Shown piece after piece: positions 53,060 through 62,051 of a stretch of 64,000 nucleotides of DNA (position 1 is the stretch's first letter; each line of letters starts with the position of its first letter). Location of the stretch: contig CAIVSQ010000575.1 of the NCBI GenBank assembly GCA_903908605.1, positions 25,279 through 89,278 on the forward strand, in the 5' to 3' direction. This DNA is from an uncultured Anaerolineae bacterium. GTDB taxonomy: Bacteria > Chloroflexota > Anaerolineae > Anaerolineales > Villigracilaceae. Both the position numbers and the translations under genes were made by a program. Below the pieces are notes generated by a model that was given only the letters and a program-made list of their open reading frames with translations, did no database searches and had not been told where the DNA came from.

Positions 53060-54424
53060 ATGATCAAGGAAAATGACGCTCCTTCGCGAACTACAAAAAT
53101 AATGTATGGAGTCGGTGATATGGGGATCAACCTGGCTGATACCGTGGTGGGTCTTTTGTTTGCCATTTTCCTGACAGATGTAGTTGGTCTTCGCCCTGGC
53201 CTGGCGGCTGTGGTGGTTTTTATTGGTCGCACCTTTGATTACATCAACGATCCGATCATCGGGTATCTCTCGGATCGCACCCGCACACGCTGGGGTCGTA
53301 GGCGTCCTTTCATCCTTTTTGGAATGTTGCCGTTTGCCTTGGTGTATATGCTGTTGTGGTGGATCCCGCCTTTTCAATCCCAGATTAGCCTGGCGATCTA
53401 TTACGGTTTCGCCTTTATTTTATACGATACAGCGGCAACGGTTTTGTACATGCCGTATTTTGCGCTGACACCCGAGCTGACGCCTGATTATGATCAGCGT
53501 ACCAGTCTGACGACCTACCGGATGGTTTTTTCCACATTGGGGGCCATGATAGGGTTTGTTGTACCCCTGGCAATCATCGGTACTGTCAATCCGAGCAGTG
53601 CCGGACGGGTCCTGATGGTTGGCGCGAGTGTCGGTTTTCTGAGCATCCTTCCCATGATCGCGGTTTTCCTGGGTACAAGGGAGCGCGCGGAGTACCAGGA
53701 CCAAAAACAGCCAGGGATCAAAGAGTCCATCCAGGCCGCTTATAAAAACAAGCCATTTTTAATGGCGATGGGTATCTTTCTGTTCAGTTGGACCGGGTTG
53801 GATATCACCCAGGCGACGCTGTTGTACTTTCTCAAGTACCGCATGAACCTGGAACAAAATTACGATGTGGTGTTTGGCATGCTGTTCGTGTTTGCGATGT
53901 TGTCACTGCCGGTTTGGAATTGGGCTGCCAGTCGCTGGGATAAACGAAAAGCCATTATCGTGGGAATGATCTTCCTGGGGTTGTCTGTAATCGGAATGGG
54001 CTATCTTCAACCTTCGTGGGGACTCCCGGTTGTATTGGTATTCAGCGCCGTGGTCGGAATTGGCCTGGGAGCTATCCAGGTCCTCACCTGGGCCATGATC
54101 CCGGATACGGTGGAGTGGGATGAGTTCCAAACCGGGCAGCGCCATGAAGGCATTTATTACAGCCTGGTGCAAACGTTAAGGAAAATTGGTTCGTCGCTCT
54201 CGCTGCCCTTCGTATTGTTAATGTTGGAATGGACTGGTTATGTTGCCAATGCCCCTGAGCAACCACGCAACACCCTGTTGGGGATCCAGGCTTTGATTGG
54301 CCCAATCCCGGCCACGTTTTTGTTGGTAGGTGTAATGCTAGCAATTCGTTATCCACTCAACCGCAAGCTGTTTGATCAGGTGCGCGCCCAACTGGCGGAG
54401 CGGAAATCAAGTGAGGTAGTCTGA
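53060..54424 (+). CDS. GPH-family sugar:cation symporter (MelB-like)
   Basis: 454 aa with about twelve membrane helices. MelB marks are clear: FDYINDPIIGYLSDRTRTRWGRRRPF (conserved Asp pair and Arg/Lys loop) and PDTVEWDEFQTGQRHEG in the central part. The family moves glycosides, pentosides or hexuronides with Na+ or H+. Having both an ABC importer and a symporter in one operon suggests two substrates or import and export of related ones. Two bases separate it from the next gene. Confidence 0.93.
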   Translation: MIKENDAPSRTTKIMYGVGDMGINLADTVVGLLFAIFLTDVVGLRPGLAAVVVFIGRTFDYINDPIIGYLSDRTRTRWGRRRPFILFGMLPFALVYMLLWWIPPFQSQISLAIYYGFAFILYDTAATVLYMPYFALTPELTPDYDQRTSLTTYRMVFSTLGAMIGFVVPLAIIGTVNPSSAGRVLMVGASVGFLSILPMIAVFLGTRERAEYQDQKQPGIKESIQAAYKNKPFLMAMGIFLFSWTGLDITQATLLYFLKYRMNLEQNYDVVFGMLFVFAMLSLPVWNWAASRWDKRKAIIVGMIFLGLSVIGMGYLQPSWGLPVVLVFSAVVGIGLGAIQVLTWAMIPDTVEWDEFQTGQRHEGIYYSLVQTLRKIGSSLSLPFVLLMLEWTGYVANAPEQPRNTLLGIQALIGPIPATFLLVGVMLAIRYPLNRKLFDQVRAQLAERKSSEVV

Positions 54425-54426
54425 GG

Positions 54427-55644
54427 ATGCAAGTAAGGCTTTTGAGAATATCAGGTGTGCTGTGCGTCGCCGGTTTTGGTCTTGTGCTGGTGGGGCTGGT
54501 CTCCCCAAGTTTAATCATCAGGATTCTGGTAATCATTGTTGGGATTCTCATCTTATTGCCGGTCTCGTTGTTGTTCTGGTTGTGGTTGCAGTCGGGCTCG
54601 AAGATTGGAAGCATCCAAGCGCCGATGAAAACCTGGGTTGTGCGTGATGACGGTAGTCACAATGCTTTCACCGATATGGTTTTTTGGAATGAGTCTTTCT
54701 GGCTTGTATTTATTTCATCGCCATCGCATTTTGCCAGTGATCAAAGCCGGGTAGTACTGTTGCGCTCAAGAGATGGGCGTGACTGGCAAACAGCCCACGA
54801 ATTTGGTGGGGACGGCCAGGATATTCGCGATCCGAAATTGGGCATCATCGCTCAGCAACTCGCGGTATTCGCATTGTTGAACAAAAGTTTTGATGCGGCA
54901 CCTTACGCTTCTGTGACTTCCTTAAGCAAGAATGGCCTGGATTGGACACCTTTCCGATTAACCATTCAAGAGGGCTGGTTGATTGGGCGACCGATTACGA
55001 AGGACGGCACGAGTTGGTATGCCCCCGCGCATCGCCTGGATACGGGCAGTGCTGCGCTATTGTCCTCGACGGATGGACTGGATTGGCGCGTGCACAGCCG
55101 CTTGTTTGATGGCAATATCGAACGTGCCGATGAAACCGCCATGCAGCTACTGAAGGATGGCAGGTTGTTGGCAATCACCCGGCTCGAAGCGGGCAGCAGT
55201 ATTTTGGGTAGTGACCTGGCGGCGACCTTGGTCTCCATTTCCGAGCCGCCATTTACTGAATGGCGCATACTGGCGAGGAATCGTACAACACGCCTGGACG
55301 GTCCTGTAATGTTTATGGCCAATGACCAAATTTACGCTGTCGGCAGGCGTCAGGTCGAGGGTCAAGGCAGTTTTTGGTTAAAGTCGGGTTCGGTTTTTAG
55401 TAAAAAGAGAACCTCGATTTTCCATGTTGAGGAAAAAACAGGTGAATTAGTTTACCTGGCGGATTTGCCCAGTTCTGGCGATACCTCTTATGCAGGGGTG
55501 GTGGCCAGGGATGGAAAAATTTTGATCTGTTATTACACCAATGAACCGACTGTGGATTACCCGTGGTTGCTTGGGATGTTATTACCCACGCGAATTCAAA
55601 TTGTCGAGTTGGAAATTGAAAAAATAAATGAATTCAAAGGATGA
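54427..55644 (+). CDS. Membrane-anchored sialidase-fold protein
   Basis: 405 aa. Two membrane helices lie at about 5-60. The rest forms a beta-propeller with three Asp-box-like motifs (S-x-DG-x-x-W): RSRDGRDWQT, SKNGLDWTPF and SSTDGLDWRVH, placing it in the sialidase superfamily. The Arg of the usual RIP motif near the propeller start is not visible, so catalysis is uncertain; it may bind or cleave a glycan outside the membrane. It sits between the symporter and an aldolase of the lyase family that includes neuraminate lyase. Confidence 0.68.
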   Translation: MQVRLLRISGVLCVAGFGLVLVGLVSPSLIIRILVIIVGILILLPVSLLFWLWLQSGSKIGSIQAPMKTWVVRDDGSHNAFTDMVFWNESFWLVFISSPSHFASDQSRVVLLRSRDGRDWQTAHEFGGDGQDIRDPKLGIIAQQLAVFALLNKSFDAAPYASVTSLSKNGLDWTPFRLTIQEGWLIGRPITKDGTSWYAPAHRLDTGSAALLSSTDGLDWRVHSRLFDGNIERADETAMQLLKDGRLLAITRLEAGSSILGSDLAATLVSISEPPFTEWRILARNRTTRLDGPVMFMANDQIYAVGRRQVEGQGSFWLKSGSVFSKKRTSIFHVEEKTGELVYLADLPSSGDTSYAGVVARDGKILICYYTNEPTVDYPWLLGMLLPTRIQIVELEIEKINEFKG

Positions 55645-55647
55645 AGG

Positions 55648-56589
55648 ATGAAAGATCTCGGACCTGTTGTTCCTATTGTGACGCCGTGTAACCCTGACGG
55701 AAGTATTGACCTGTTAGGTTTTCGGTCTGTTTGTGACGAAATGTTGAATGCCGGTTGTAAAGGTATATTTATTGCGGGTACGACAGGGCGTGGGCCATGG
55801 TTTGGTCTTCAAGAACGAACCCGAATGTGTAATGCCGCAGCGGAGCACATCAAGTCTACGACTGTGAATGGTGGTGCTGCGCCTTTATTGTTTGCCGGGG
55901 TGACTTCTTCTGGACTGGCGGGAATGTTGGAAAATGCGCACGCCATGGCGGATGCCGGGGCGGATGTGGTTGTGGCAACTGTCCCCACCTATTTTCACTA
56001 TAACTACACAGAAATTGAGACAATCTACTCAAAATTTGCCGATGCCAGCCCCTTGCCTGTAATGATCTACGATATTCCCGAATATACCCAGGTAAAACTC
56101 GCCAACGACATGGTTTTACGGCTTGCGCGCCATGGCAATGTCATCGGTTTCAAGGATTCTTCCGCAGACATGGAACGCTTCAAGGGTTTGCTGGATGTAC
56201 TGCAATCCTTCCCTGATTTTTATCTGATGCAGGGAAAGGAAAATCTCATCTCAGAATCGCTGCAAATGGGTGCTTCGGGCTTTATTGTCAGCCTGTTGCA
56301 TATTGACCCGACACCATTTGTTAACGTTTATCGTGCTGTGCGCCAGGGCGATGTAAAAACAGCTGAACTTAACCAGGATGTGATCAACCAGGTGATCAGC
56401 CTGGTAAGAAAATGCATCGACCAGCGCTCAGAGTCATCAACTTTGTTTAATATGCTCAATTACGCTCTGCGTAAACGAGGGACTTGCAACAGCATTATGT
56501 TGGACCATGATGATACCGCTCCTGCCTGGCTTCTAGAAAACACGCAGCGGGCGATTGAAATATGCCAGTCTGTTAAAGCTTTGAGCTAA
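55648..56589 (+). CDS. DHDPS/NAL-family aldolase
   Basis: 313 aa TIM-barrel class I aldolase. The Schiff-base Lys is K169 (VIGFKDSS) and the Tyr is Y141 (YDIPEYT). The carboxylate-binding loop reads GTTGRGP (44-50), closer to the GTTGxGP of archaeal 2-keto-3-deoxygluconate aldolases than to GSTGE of neuraminate lyase. It would cleave or form a 2-keto-3-deoxy sugar acid to or from pyruvate. Three bases after the sialidase-fold gene, so co-translated. Confidence 0.85.
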   Translation: MKDLGPVVPIVTPCNPDGSIDLLGFRSVCDEMLNAGCKGIFIAGTTGRGPWFGLQERTRMCNAAAEHIKSTTVNGGAAPLLFAGVTSSGLAGMLENAHAMADAGADVVVATVPTYFHYNYTEIETIYSKFADASPLPVMIYDIPEYTQVKLANDMVLRLARHGNVIGFKDSSADMERFKGLLDVLQSFPDFYLMQGKENLISESLQMGASGFIVSLLHIDPTPFVNVYRAVRQGDVKTAELNQDVINQVISLVRKCIDQRSESSTLFNMLNYALRKRGTCNSIMLDHDDTAPAWLLENTQRAIEICQSVKALS

Positions 56590-56625
56590 CCTTTAATTAT
56601 TCATCAATCTACAAGGAGATCTGAA

Positions 56626-57870
56626 ATGTCAAATCAAACAAAAACAACCAAGGTTGGAGATGCTTCTGGACGTGGCTCGGTGGCTGGGTACCGGGTCAAT
56701 TTTCCGGCTCGCATGAGGACCTATACCGAAGAAGAAATTAATGCTGTGGTCAATGTGATGCGCAATGCCGAGGTTCAAACCCAGGGAACGTACATGCGCC
56801 AATTTGAAGCAGATTTCAAGGCTTATTCGGGCGCTAATTATGCTTTCGCAGTAGATAATGCCACTAGTGCGCTGCGTCTTTCGGCGATTATGTGCCGCGT
56901 GGGGCCTGGCGACGAAGTCATCGCTCCCGGTTATACCTTCTGTGCATCGGCCATTCCCTTTGGGATGACCGGCGCCACCCTGGTTTGGGCTGATATTGAT
57001 CCTGAGACCTGGGTGATTGACCCTGCGGATATTGAGAGGAAGATTACTGAGCGTACCAAGGTTTTGCTGGTCGTTCACCTGCTGGGTATGCCAGCAAATA
57101 TGCCGGCCATTATGGAAATCGCGCAAAAGAATAACCTGCGCGTAGTGGAAGACTGCGCGCAAGCGCCTGGAGCTTCCATTTCCGGAAAGAAAGTTGGTAC
57201 TTTTGGCGATTTTGGATGTTTCAGCTTTCATGGGGCCAAGAACATCACCACCCTGGGCGAAGGCGGCATGTTGACGGTTAAATCGGATGCCGATGCGGCC
57301 ATTACACCCGGCCTGCGCCATAATGGTGTCCGACCGTTTCCTGCTGGTCGCGAGAGGTATTGGGTGCCTGCCATGTCAAACGTGGATGTGGATCTGGAAG
57401 AAGTCTGGCCCAACAATTTCTCGATTGGTGAAGCACAATGCGCGCTCGGCAGCGAATTGCTCAAGACCCTTGACCAAAATAATGATGTTCTGATTGCCCA
57501 GGCGAACAGGCTGCGCGCCGCGTTGGCGGATATCCCCGAGATTCGCTTTGCAAGAATTCCCGAAGGTCACAGGCACATCTTCCATCAGTTCGTGCTTCAT
57601 TTCGATGGTTCTGCTTTTGGAAAAAACCGCAACGATTTGTTGGATTTCCTGACAGGCGAAGCAGGCATCCGGGCCATTGTTCAGTATTATCCCCTTTTCC
57701 GCTATCCCCTCTTCCAGAAACTGGGTGCCGCAGATCAGCAATGCCCGGTCTTGGATGACTGGTGGGATAACTCATTCAGCTTCCCGTGGTGGATTGGCAT
57801 GCCCGAAGAGACCATGGATTACCTTGTCGATTCCTTGAAAGCTGGCATTGCTTCCTTGAAGGGGCAATAA
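56626..57870 (+). CDS. DegT/DnrJ/EryC1-family sugar aminotransferase
   Basis: 414 aa, PLP enzyme. The Schiff-base Lys is K205 in FHGAKNITTLGEGG, with Asp176 (VEDCAQAPG) holding the ring. The family transfers amino groups onto keto-sugars such as nucleotide-linked 4-keto or 3-keto sugars. AAGGAG precedes the ATG by about eight bases. Being in an operon with an aldolase and aldo/keto reductase, it may act on an imported or degraded sugar rather than a biosynthetic one; this is open. Confidence 0.92.
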   Translation: MSNQTKTTKVGDASGRGSVAGYRVNFPARMRTYTEEEINAVVNVMRNAEVQTQGTYMRQFEADFKAYSGANYAFAVDNATSALRLSAIMCRVGPGDEVIAPGYTFCASAIPFGMTGATLVWADIDPETWVIDPADIERKITERTKVLLVVHLLGMPANMPAIMEIAQKNNLRVVEDCAQAPGASISGKKVGTFGDFGCFSFHGAKNITTLGEGGMLTVKSDADAAITPGLRHNGVRPFPAGRERYWVPAMSNVDVDLEEVWPNNFSIGEAQCALGSELLKTLDQNNDVLIAQANRLRAALADIPEIRFARIPEGHRHIFHQFVLHFDGSAFGKNRNDLLDFLTGEAGIRAIVQYYPLFRYPLFQKLGAADQQCPVLDDWWDNSFSFPWWIGMPEETMDYLVDSLKAGIASLKGQ

Positions 57871-57872
57871 AC

Positions 57873-58784
57873 ATGAATTGGAAAACAATCTACAAAACGG
57901 ATATCAAGGTTTCGCCCTTGAGCCTTGGAACGATGACCTTTGGCACGCCGGTTAGTGAGGCGGACGCCATTTATGTGACGCATTGGGCGCTGGATAACGG
58001 CATTAACATCCTGGATACTGCCAATATGTACGAAGGCTATACCAGGTACCTTGGTTCCGCTGGCGGGGTGGCCGAAAAAATTCTCGGGAAGGCATTAAAA
58101 GGCCGCCGGGAAAGCGCCGTAGTGGCTACAAAGGTAGGCATGAAGATCGGCCCCACCGATGGAGACATGGGCCTGAGCCGTGCACATGTTTTGCGAGAAA
58201 TTGATCGTTCGCTGGAACGATTGGAATGTGATTATGTTGACCTTTATTACATGCACAAGCCAGATCCTGCCACGCCAATGGAAGAGTCCATCCGGGCTTT
58301 CAACGAAATTATCGATGCGGGAAAGGCACGTCAATGGGCGATTTCAAATTTTTCCGCTGAGCAGATTGTCTCGCTGCTGAAAATATGTGATGACAATGGC
58401 TTGCGCCGGCCGGTGGCACTACAGCCCGCTTATAGCCTGTTAAAACGGGATATAGAGGCTGAAATTCTGCCATTGTGCGAACGTGAACAGATTTCAATCA
58501 TGCCGTACCAGGTATTACAGGGTGGCCTGTTGACTGATAAATACAAGCGAGGCGAGACTGCCCCGCAGGGTTCGCGTCAGCTTGAAAAACCCGAGTGGAC
58601 CATGGCGCTTACCCCTGAACTTTTTGACAAGCTCGAACAGATCCAGGCGGATGCCCGCCAGCAAGGCCGTTCGCTGCTGCAGCATGCGTTGAAAAGCCTG
58701 TTGGAGAAACCAGCCGTGGTTTCGTTGGTAATTGGGGTAAAGAACGTGCCGCAGTTGGAAACACTTCTCGCCGCCGTTCAGTAA
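57873..58784 (+). CDS. Aldo/keto reductase
   Basis: 303 aa TIM-barrel NADPH enzyme. The tetrad is visible: Asp and Tyr in ILDTANMYEGY, Lys in VATKVGMK and His in YMHKPDP. ISNFSAEQI and LAIGVKNVPQLE-like ending fit the YhdN/Gfo-independent sugar-reductase group. It starts two bases after the aminotransferase stop (ATG at 57873). Last gene of the operon, followed by a terminator. Confidence 0.94.
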   Translation: MNWKTIYKTDIKVSPLSLGTMTFGTPVSEADAIYVTHWALDNGINILDTANMYEGYTRYLGSAGGVAEKILGKALKGRRESAVVATKVGMKIGPTDGDMGLSRAHVLREIDRSLERLECDYVDLYYMHKPDPATPMEESIRAFNEIIDAGKARQWAISNFSAEQIVSLLKICDDNGLRRPVALQPAYSLLKRDIEAEILPLCEREQISIMPYQVLQGGLLTDKYKRGETAPQGSRQLEKPEWTMALTPELFDKLEQIQADARQQGRSLLQHALKSLLEKPAVVSLVIGVKNVPQLETLLAAVQ

Positions 58785-58812
58785 CCCGTTGAAAATTATT
58801 TGATCAAATAAG

Positions 58813-58848
58813 AGCCGGGCAATCCATAATAGGGTTGCCCGGCTTTCG
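58813..58848. terminator. Terminator after the sugar operon
   Basis: AGCCGGGCAA (58813-58822) pairs with TTGCCCGGCT (58835-58844) around a 12-base loop, followed by a short T stretch. It lies 28 bases after the reductase stop and also downstream of the convergent sulfotransferase gene. Confidence 0.8.
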
Positions 58849-58899
58849 CTATCGTGGATACGAATGAAATAACTTTATTGGGTCAGGATGCCGTACAGA

Positions 58900-59754
58900 C
58901 TACCAATCGTTGTTTTGCTCATAACCCAGTCGGACTAACAAGTCGCCGGCAACATCCTTGAAGATGGCCTTATGTTCCGGGGTGAAGTGTTCCTTCCAGC
59001 CTCCGGTTTTGCCGGCGCGGAAGGTGTGCGATTTTTTGGGTTGGATGGCGTCGACCAGCACTGATATCGCCTGGGCCCGTGGGGTGGGAATGTTGTAGCC
59101 GGTTTTTTCTACCTGGTCGAGCATCAGGTTGAGCGTGGCGTCGCGTCTGTTGATCAGGTCTTCAAATCGCAGGCAAAGGCAGGCAGGTTGTTCGAGCCAT
59201 TGGAAGACGCCCTCATAGCGTTGGCGTACGTCCGCCATATAAAGCCCATCCTGGTTGATGCCCGTGATGGCGACTTTGAGACGTTCGCTAAAATCGGCCA
59301 GGGTTTGATAATAGGCGTGCATGCCGTGGCCTAAATGCATGTCAGTGGCGAAAAAAACGTGCGAAACAAGCATGTCACGTGGGTCACGGTAGATGAAATA
59401 GTTAACACGCCCCGTAGCGCATAAAAAGGCCAGATTTTGAGGCGTGGCGTCAACATATCCCCAACTAATCACACCAGCCCGGGTGGCTTGTAAATCCGCC
59501 AGGATATGTTCATCTGTGCGGCGTCCTCCGCTGGCGTTAATGGTGCGTACCGGGTCGGCTGCCACAAAGGCATAGGGGGCTATTTTGCAAAATCCGTTCA
59601 TGATTTGCAACAGCAAGTGCGAACCGCTCTTGGGCTTGGCGTTTGCAAATATGGGGGGCGCGTCGGTGAAACCAAATCGCTTCCAACGCCAGGCAGCCTG
59701 GGCGTATTTACCCGGGCTGCGCAAGATGCGACGGAGTTGAGCTGATATCTTCAT
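58900..59754 (-). CDS. Sulfotransferase family protein (third of three)
   Basis: 284 aa. PAPS loop NAKPKSGSHLL and 3'-phosphate motif YRDPRDMLVSH; the C-terminal RAGKTGGWKEHF and EHKAIFKDVAGDLLVRLGYEQ match the second sulfotransferase, with the same NDW ending. It is the last gene of the minus-strand operon with NeuB and CMP-sugar synthetase, so a nonulosonate-containing glycan is a likely acceptor. No strong ribosome binding site at ATG 59754. Confidence 0.9.
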   Translation of the reverse strand: MKISAQLRRILRSPGKYAQAAWRWKRFGFTDAPPIFANAKPKSGSHLLLQIMNGFCKIAPYAFVAADPVRTINASGGRRTDEHILADLQATRAGVISWGYVDATPQNLAFLCATGRVNYFIYRDPRDMLVSHVFFATDMHLGHGMHAYYQTLADFSERLKVAITGINQDGLYMADVRQRYEGVFQWLEQPACLCLRFEDLINRRDATLNLMLDQVEKTGYNIPTPRAQAISVLVDAIQPKKSHTFRAGKTGGWKEHFTPEHKAIFKDVAGDLLVRLGYEQNNDW

Positions 59755-59782
59755 TCAGGGCGACTGTAAATGGATGGCTTAT

Positions 59783-60688
59783 TTATTTTTCAGAGCTGGA
59801 AGTGGCTTCGTCTTCCTTAATGCGGCGCAGTTTCTTGAGCGAATTCATTTCGCTGGCGTAGACTTTCTTGACACCGTCTCCCATCCCAGCCTCGGTAACG
59901 CGAATGTACTTGACCAGTTTCTCGAACCCGCCCGGCTCAACTGAGGCGGCTTGATCGCTGCCCCACATGGCACGGTCCAGAGTGAAGTGGCGCTCCACCA
60001 TGCAAGCGCCGAGAGCTACGGCAACTGCCGAAGGTACCAGGCCGACTTCATGACCGGAGTAACCGATGGCGTTTTCTGGGAATTCACGTCGCAGGGTTTC
60101 GATCATGCGCAAGTTTAGTTCTTCAGGTTCGCACGGGTAGGCGCTGGTGCAGTGCATAATAACCAGGTTGTCCCGGCCAACGGCATCGACCCCGCGTCTG
60201 ATTTCATCCATGGTGGACATACCGGTTGAGATGATGATTGGTTTTCCGCTTTTGCGGGCATATTTGAGCAGGGCGCGATCCGTCAGTGAAGCAGAAGGTA
60301 CCTTGTAGGCCGGGGTTTCAAATTGTTCCATGAAGTCCACGGATGGTTCATCCCAGACTGAAACCATCCAGGCGATGCCAAGTTTCTTACACAGGTTGTC
60401 TATGTGCCGGTACTGTTCAAGATTAAATTCAACCTTGTAGCGGTAATCGAGGTAGGTGATGTAACCCCAGGGGGTCTCACGCATTTGTTTTTGCTGGTCA
60501 AGTGGGGTGCAGATTTCGGGGGTGCGCTTCTGAAATTTGACAGCGTCCACACCGGAGTGGGCGGCTGCTTCGATCATCTTGCTGGCGATTTCCAGGTTGC
60601 CGTTGTGGTTGATGCCAATTTCGGCGATGACATACGCAGGGTGGCCGTCACCAACCAGTTTGTTCCCGAGTTTTATTTCACGAGTCAT
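59783..60688 (-). CDS. neuB: N-acetylneuraminate synthase-like (NeuB) without SAF domain
   Basis: 301 aa TIM-barrel that condenses a C6 sugar with phosphoenolpyruvate to a nine-carbon sugar acid. Visible are AEIGINHNGNLEIASK, DAVKFQKRTPE, TPWGYITYLDYRYK, STGMSTMDEI, HCTSAYPC and GYSGHEVGL. The usual C-terminal antifreeze-like SAF domain, which covers the partner's active site, is absent (families with it run to about 340-350 aa). Start 60688 has GGAGA eight bases upstream. Whether the product is neuraminic, legionaminic or pseudaminic acid cannot be told; no NeuC is in the window. Confidence 0.9.
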   Translation of the reverse strand: MTREIKLGNKLVGDGHPAYVIAEIGINHNGNLEIASKMIEAAAHSGVDAVKFQKRTPEICTPLDQQKQMRETPWGYITYLDYRYKVEFNLEQYRHIDNLCKKLGIAWMVSVWDEPSVDFMEQFETPAYKVPSASLTDRALLKYARKSGKPIIISTGMSTMDEIRRGVDAVGRDNLVIMHCTSAYPCEPEELNLRMIETLRREFPENAIGYSGHEVGLVPSAVAVALGACMVERHFTLDRAMWGSDQAASVEPGGFEKLVKYIRVTEAGMGDGVKKVYASEMNSLKKLRRIKEDEATSSSEK

Positions 60689-60719
60689 ATTTGTCTCCAT
60701 CTAAAGAATACGTTTCACA

Positions 60720-60738
60720 GCCTGGCCTTGGGCCAGGC
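60720..60738 (-). other. Strong stem-loop between the CMP-sugar synthetase and neuB
   Basis: GCCTGGCC (60720-60727) pairs perfectly with GGCCAGGC (60731-60738) over a 3-base loop. It lies in the 72-base gap inside the operon and has no T-run, so it more likely tunes expression or mRNA stability than stops transcription. Confidence 0.6.
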
Positions 60739-60760
60739 GCGCTAATAGTGTTTGTGCCGT

Positions 60761-61984
60761 TCAGGACCGGTTGGAAATAATCAGGTCGCAGACTTCGCGT
60801 ACGGCACCGTGACCACCCATTTTGGTGGTCACATAATCGGCGGCGCGCAGTACTTCGGGCTGCGCATCCGCTACAGCCACTCCCCAGCCGACCAGGTCAA
60901 AACAGGGCAGGTCATTGATGTCATTGCCCACATAAACCACCTGGCTGGGGTCAATTTTACGCTCTTTGAGTAAATTTTCTAAAACTGCGTGTTTGTCATC
61001 CAAGCCAACACCCTGGATGGCTTCAACTTTCATTTTGCGTGCGCGTGCCGCGACGACCGGGTTGATCTCAGAGGAGAGGATGATCACCTCTGTGCCTGAG
61101 TTTTTTAGTTTTCCCATAATCAGGCTGTCACCACGGTTGGCGGCGATCATTTCCTGACCTGTTTCGCTGACCCACACACGGTTGTCGGTCAGAACACCAT
61201 CGAAATCGAGCACCAACAGCCTGGGGTTGACCGGCATTGGGCGCCTGGCCCGGCCTGGCCAAACCATATCCAGACCACCAAAAGCCACCAACCATTCGGC
61301 GCGCATCCAATCGTTAAGATTGTCGAGATCAACTGTGAATTTGGGGTCGATCATGAGTGGGTACATAACTTTTCCGCTCATGGAGCCTTGCTGGATAGCC
61401 TCCGGCCGGATGGCATCGATGTGACCGGTCTGCCAGAAAATATTGGGCAGGATCTGGCGTGGGGCATTATAAGGTTCATCGATGCCTTCCACGTCGAGCA
61501 GGTTTTTCATCGGGCCTTGTTCGCCAGCGGGTAGGCGCCACATTTTGTGGGGGTTCTGACCGGCGGGCACAATGCCACGCACCGATTGCGCATCGGGGTG
61601 CTCGAGCAGGATGTTCACCGCGTCATCCACGCAGTTTAGCGGGCGGATGGGTGAGGTGGGGCGTAATTGTACAACAACGTCCGGGTGGTATTTTTCGTTT
61701 TCAGCCAGCCACCGCAGGGCATGTTCAAAAACAGGCAGGTCGGTGGTACGGTCCTGGGCGAATTCCGCCGGGCGCAGGAAGGGGGTTTCTGCGCCCCATT
61801 CACGTGCTACTGCGGCGATTTCTTCGTCATCTGTACTGACGATGACACGGGTGACCAGTTTGGAATGTTTCGCGGCGGCGATGCTCCAGGAGATCAGTGG
61901 AAATCCTGAAAAGCTGCGGATATTTTTGCGCGGGATGCCCTTGGAGCCTCCACGTGCGGGGATGATGGCGAGAATTTCGGTCAT
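60761..61984 (-). CDS. CMP-sugar-acid synthetase fused to KdsC-like HAD phosphatase
   Basis: 407 aa from ATG 61984. The N-terminal half is a cytidylyltransferase (IPARGGSKGIPRKNI, STDDEEIA, LRPTSPIR) that activates a sugar acid as CMP-sugar. The C-terminal 165 residues are a HAD phosphatase of the KdsC/NeuA C-domain type: LDFDGVLTDNRV, LSSEINPVV, GVGLDDKHAVL and VGNDINDLPCF. The same fusion is known in animal CMP-sialate synthetases and some bacteria; the phosphatase may remove the 9-phosphate from the sugar acid. A weak ribosome binding site (CGGAATG). It lies between an SDR and neuB. Confidence 0.9.
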   Translation of the reverse strand: MTEILAIIPARGGSKGIPRKNIRSFSGFPLISWSIAAAKHSKLVTRVIVSTDDEEIAAVAREWGAETPFLRPAEFAQDRTTDLPVFEHALRWLAENEKYHPDVVVQLRPTSPIRPLNCVDDAVNILLEHPDAQSVRGIVPAGQNPHKMWRLPAGEQGPMKNLLDVEGIDEPYNAPRQILPNIFWQTGHIDAIRPEAIQQGSMSGKVMYPLMIDPKFTVDLDNLNDWMRAEWLVAFGGLDMVWPGRARRPMPVNPRLLVLDFDGVLTDNRVWVSETGQEMIAANRGDSLIMGKLKNSGTEVIILSSEINPVVAARARKMKVEAIQGVGLDDKHAVLENLLKERKIDPSQVVYVGNDINDLPCFDLVGWGVAVADAQPEVLRAADYVTTKMGGHGAVREVCDLIISNRS

Positions 61985-62051
61985 ATTCATTCCGGGTTGT
62001 GTGTCACCGGCGGTCATGTTTGAATGGCGCGCAGGTGGTTGGGAGCGGGTC

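Noticed and set aside
60689..60700. ATG 60700 as neuB start
   Set aside because: That ATG contains the GGAGA used as ribosome binding site by ATG 60688.
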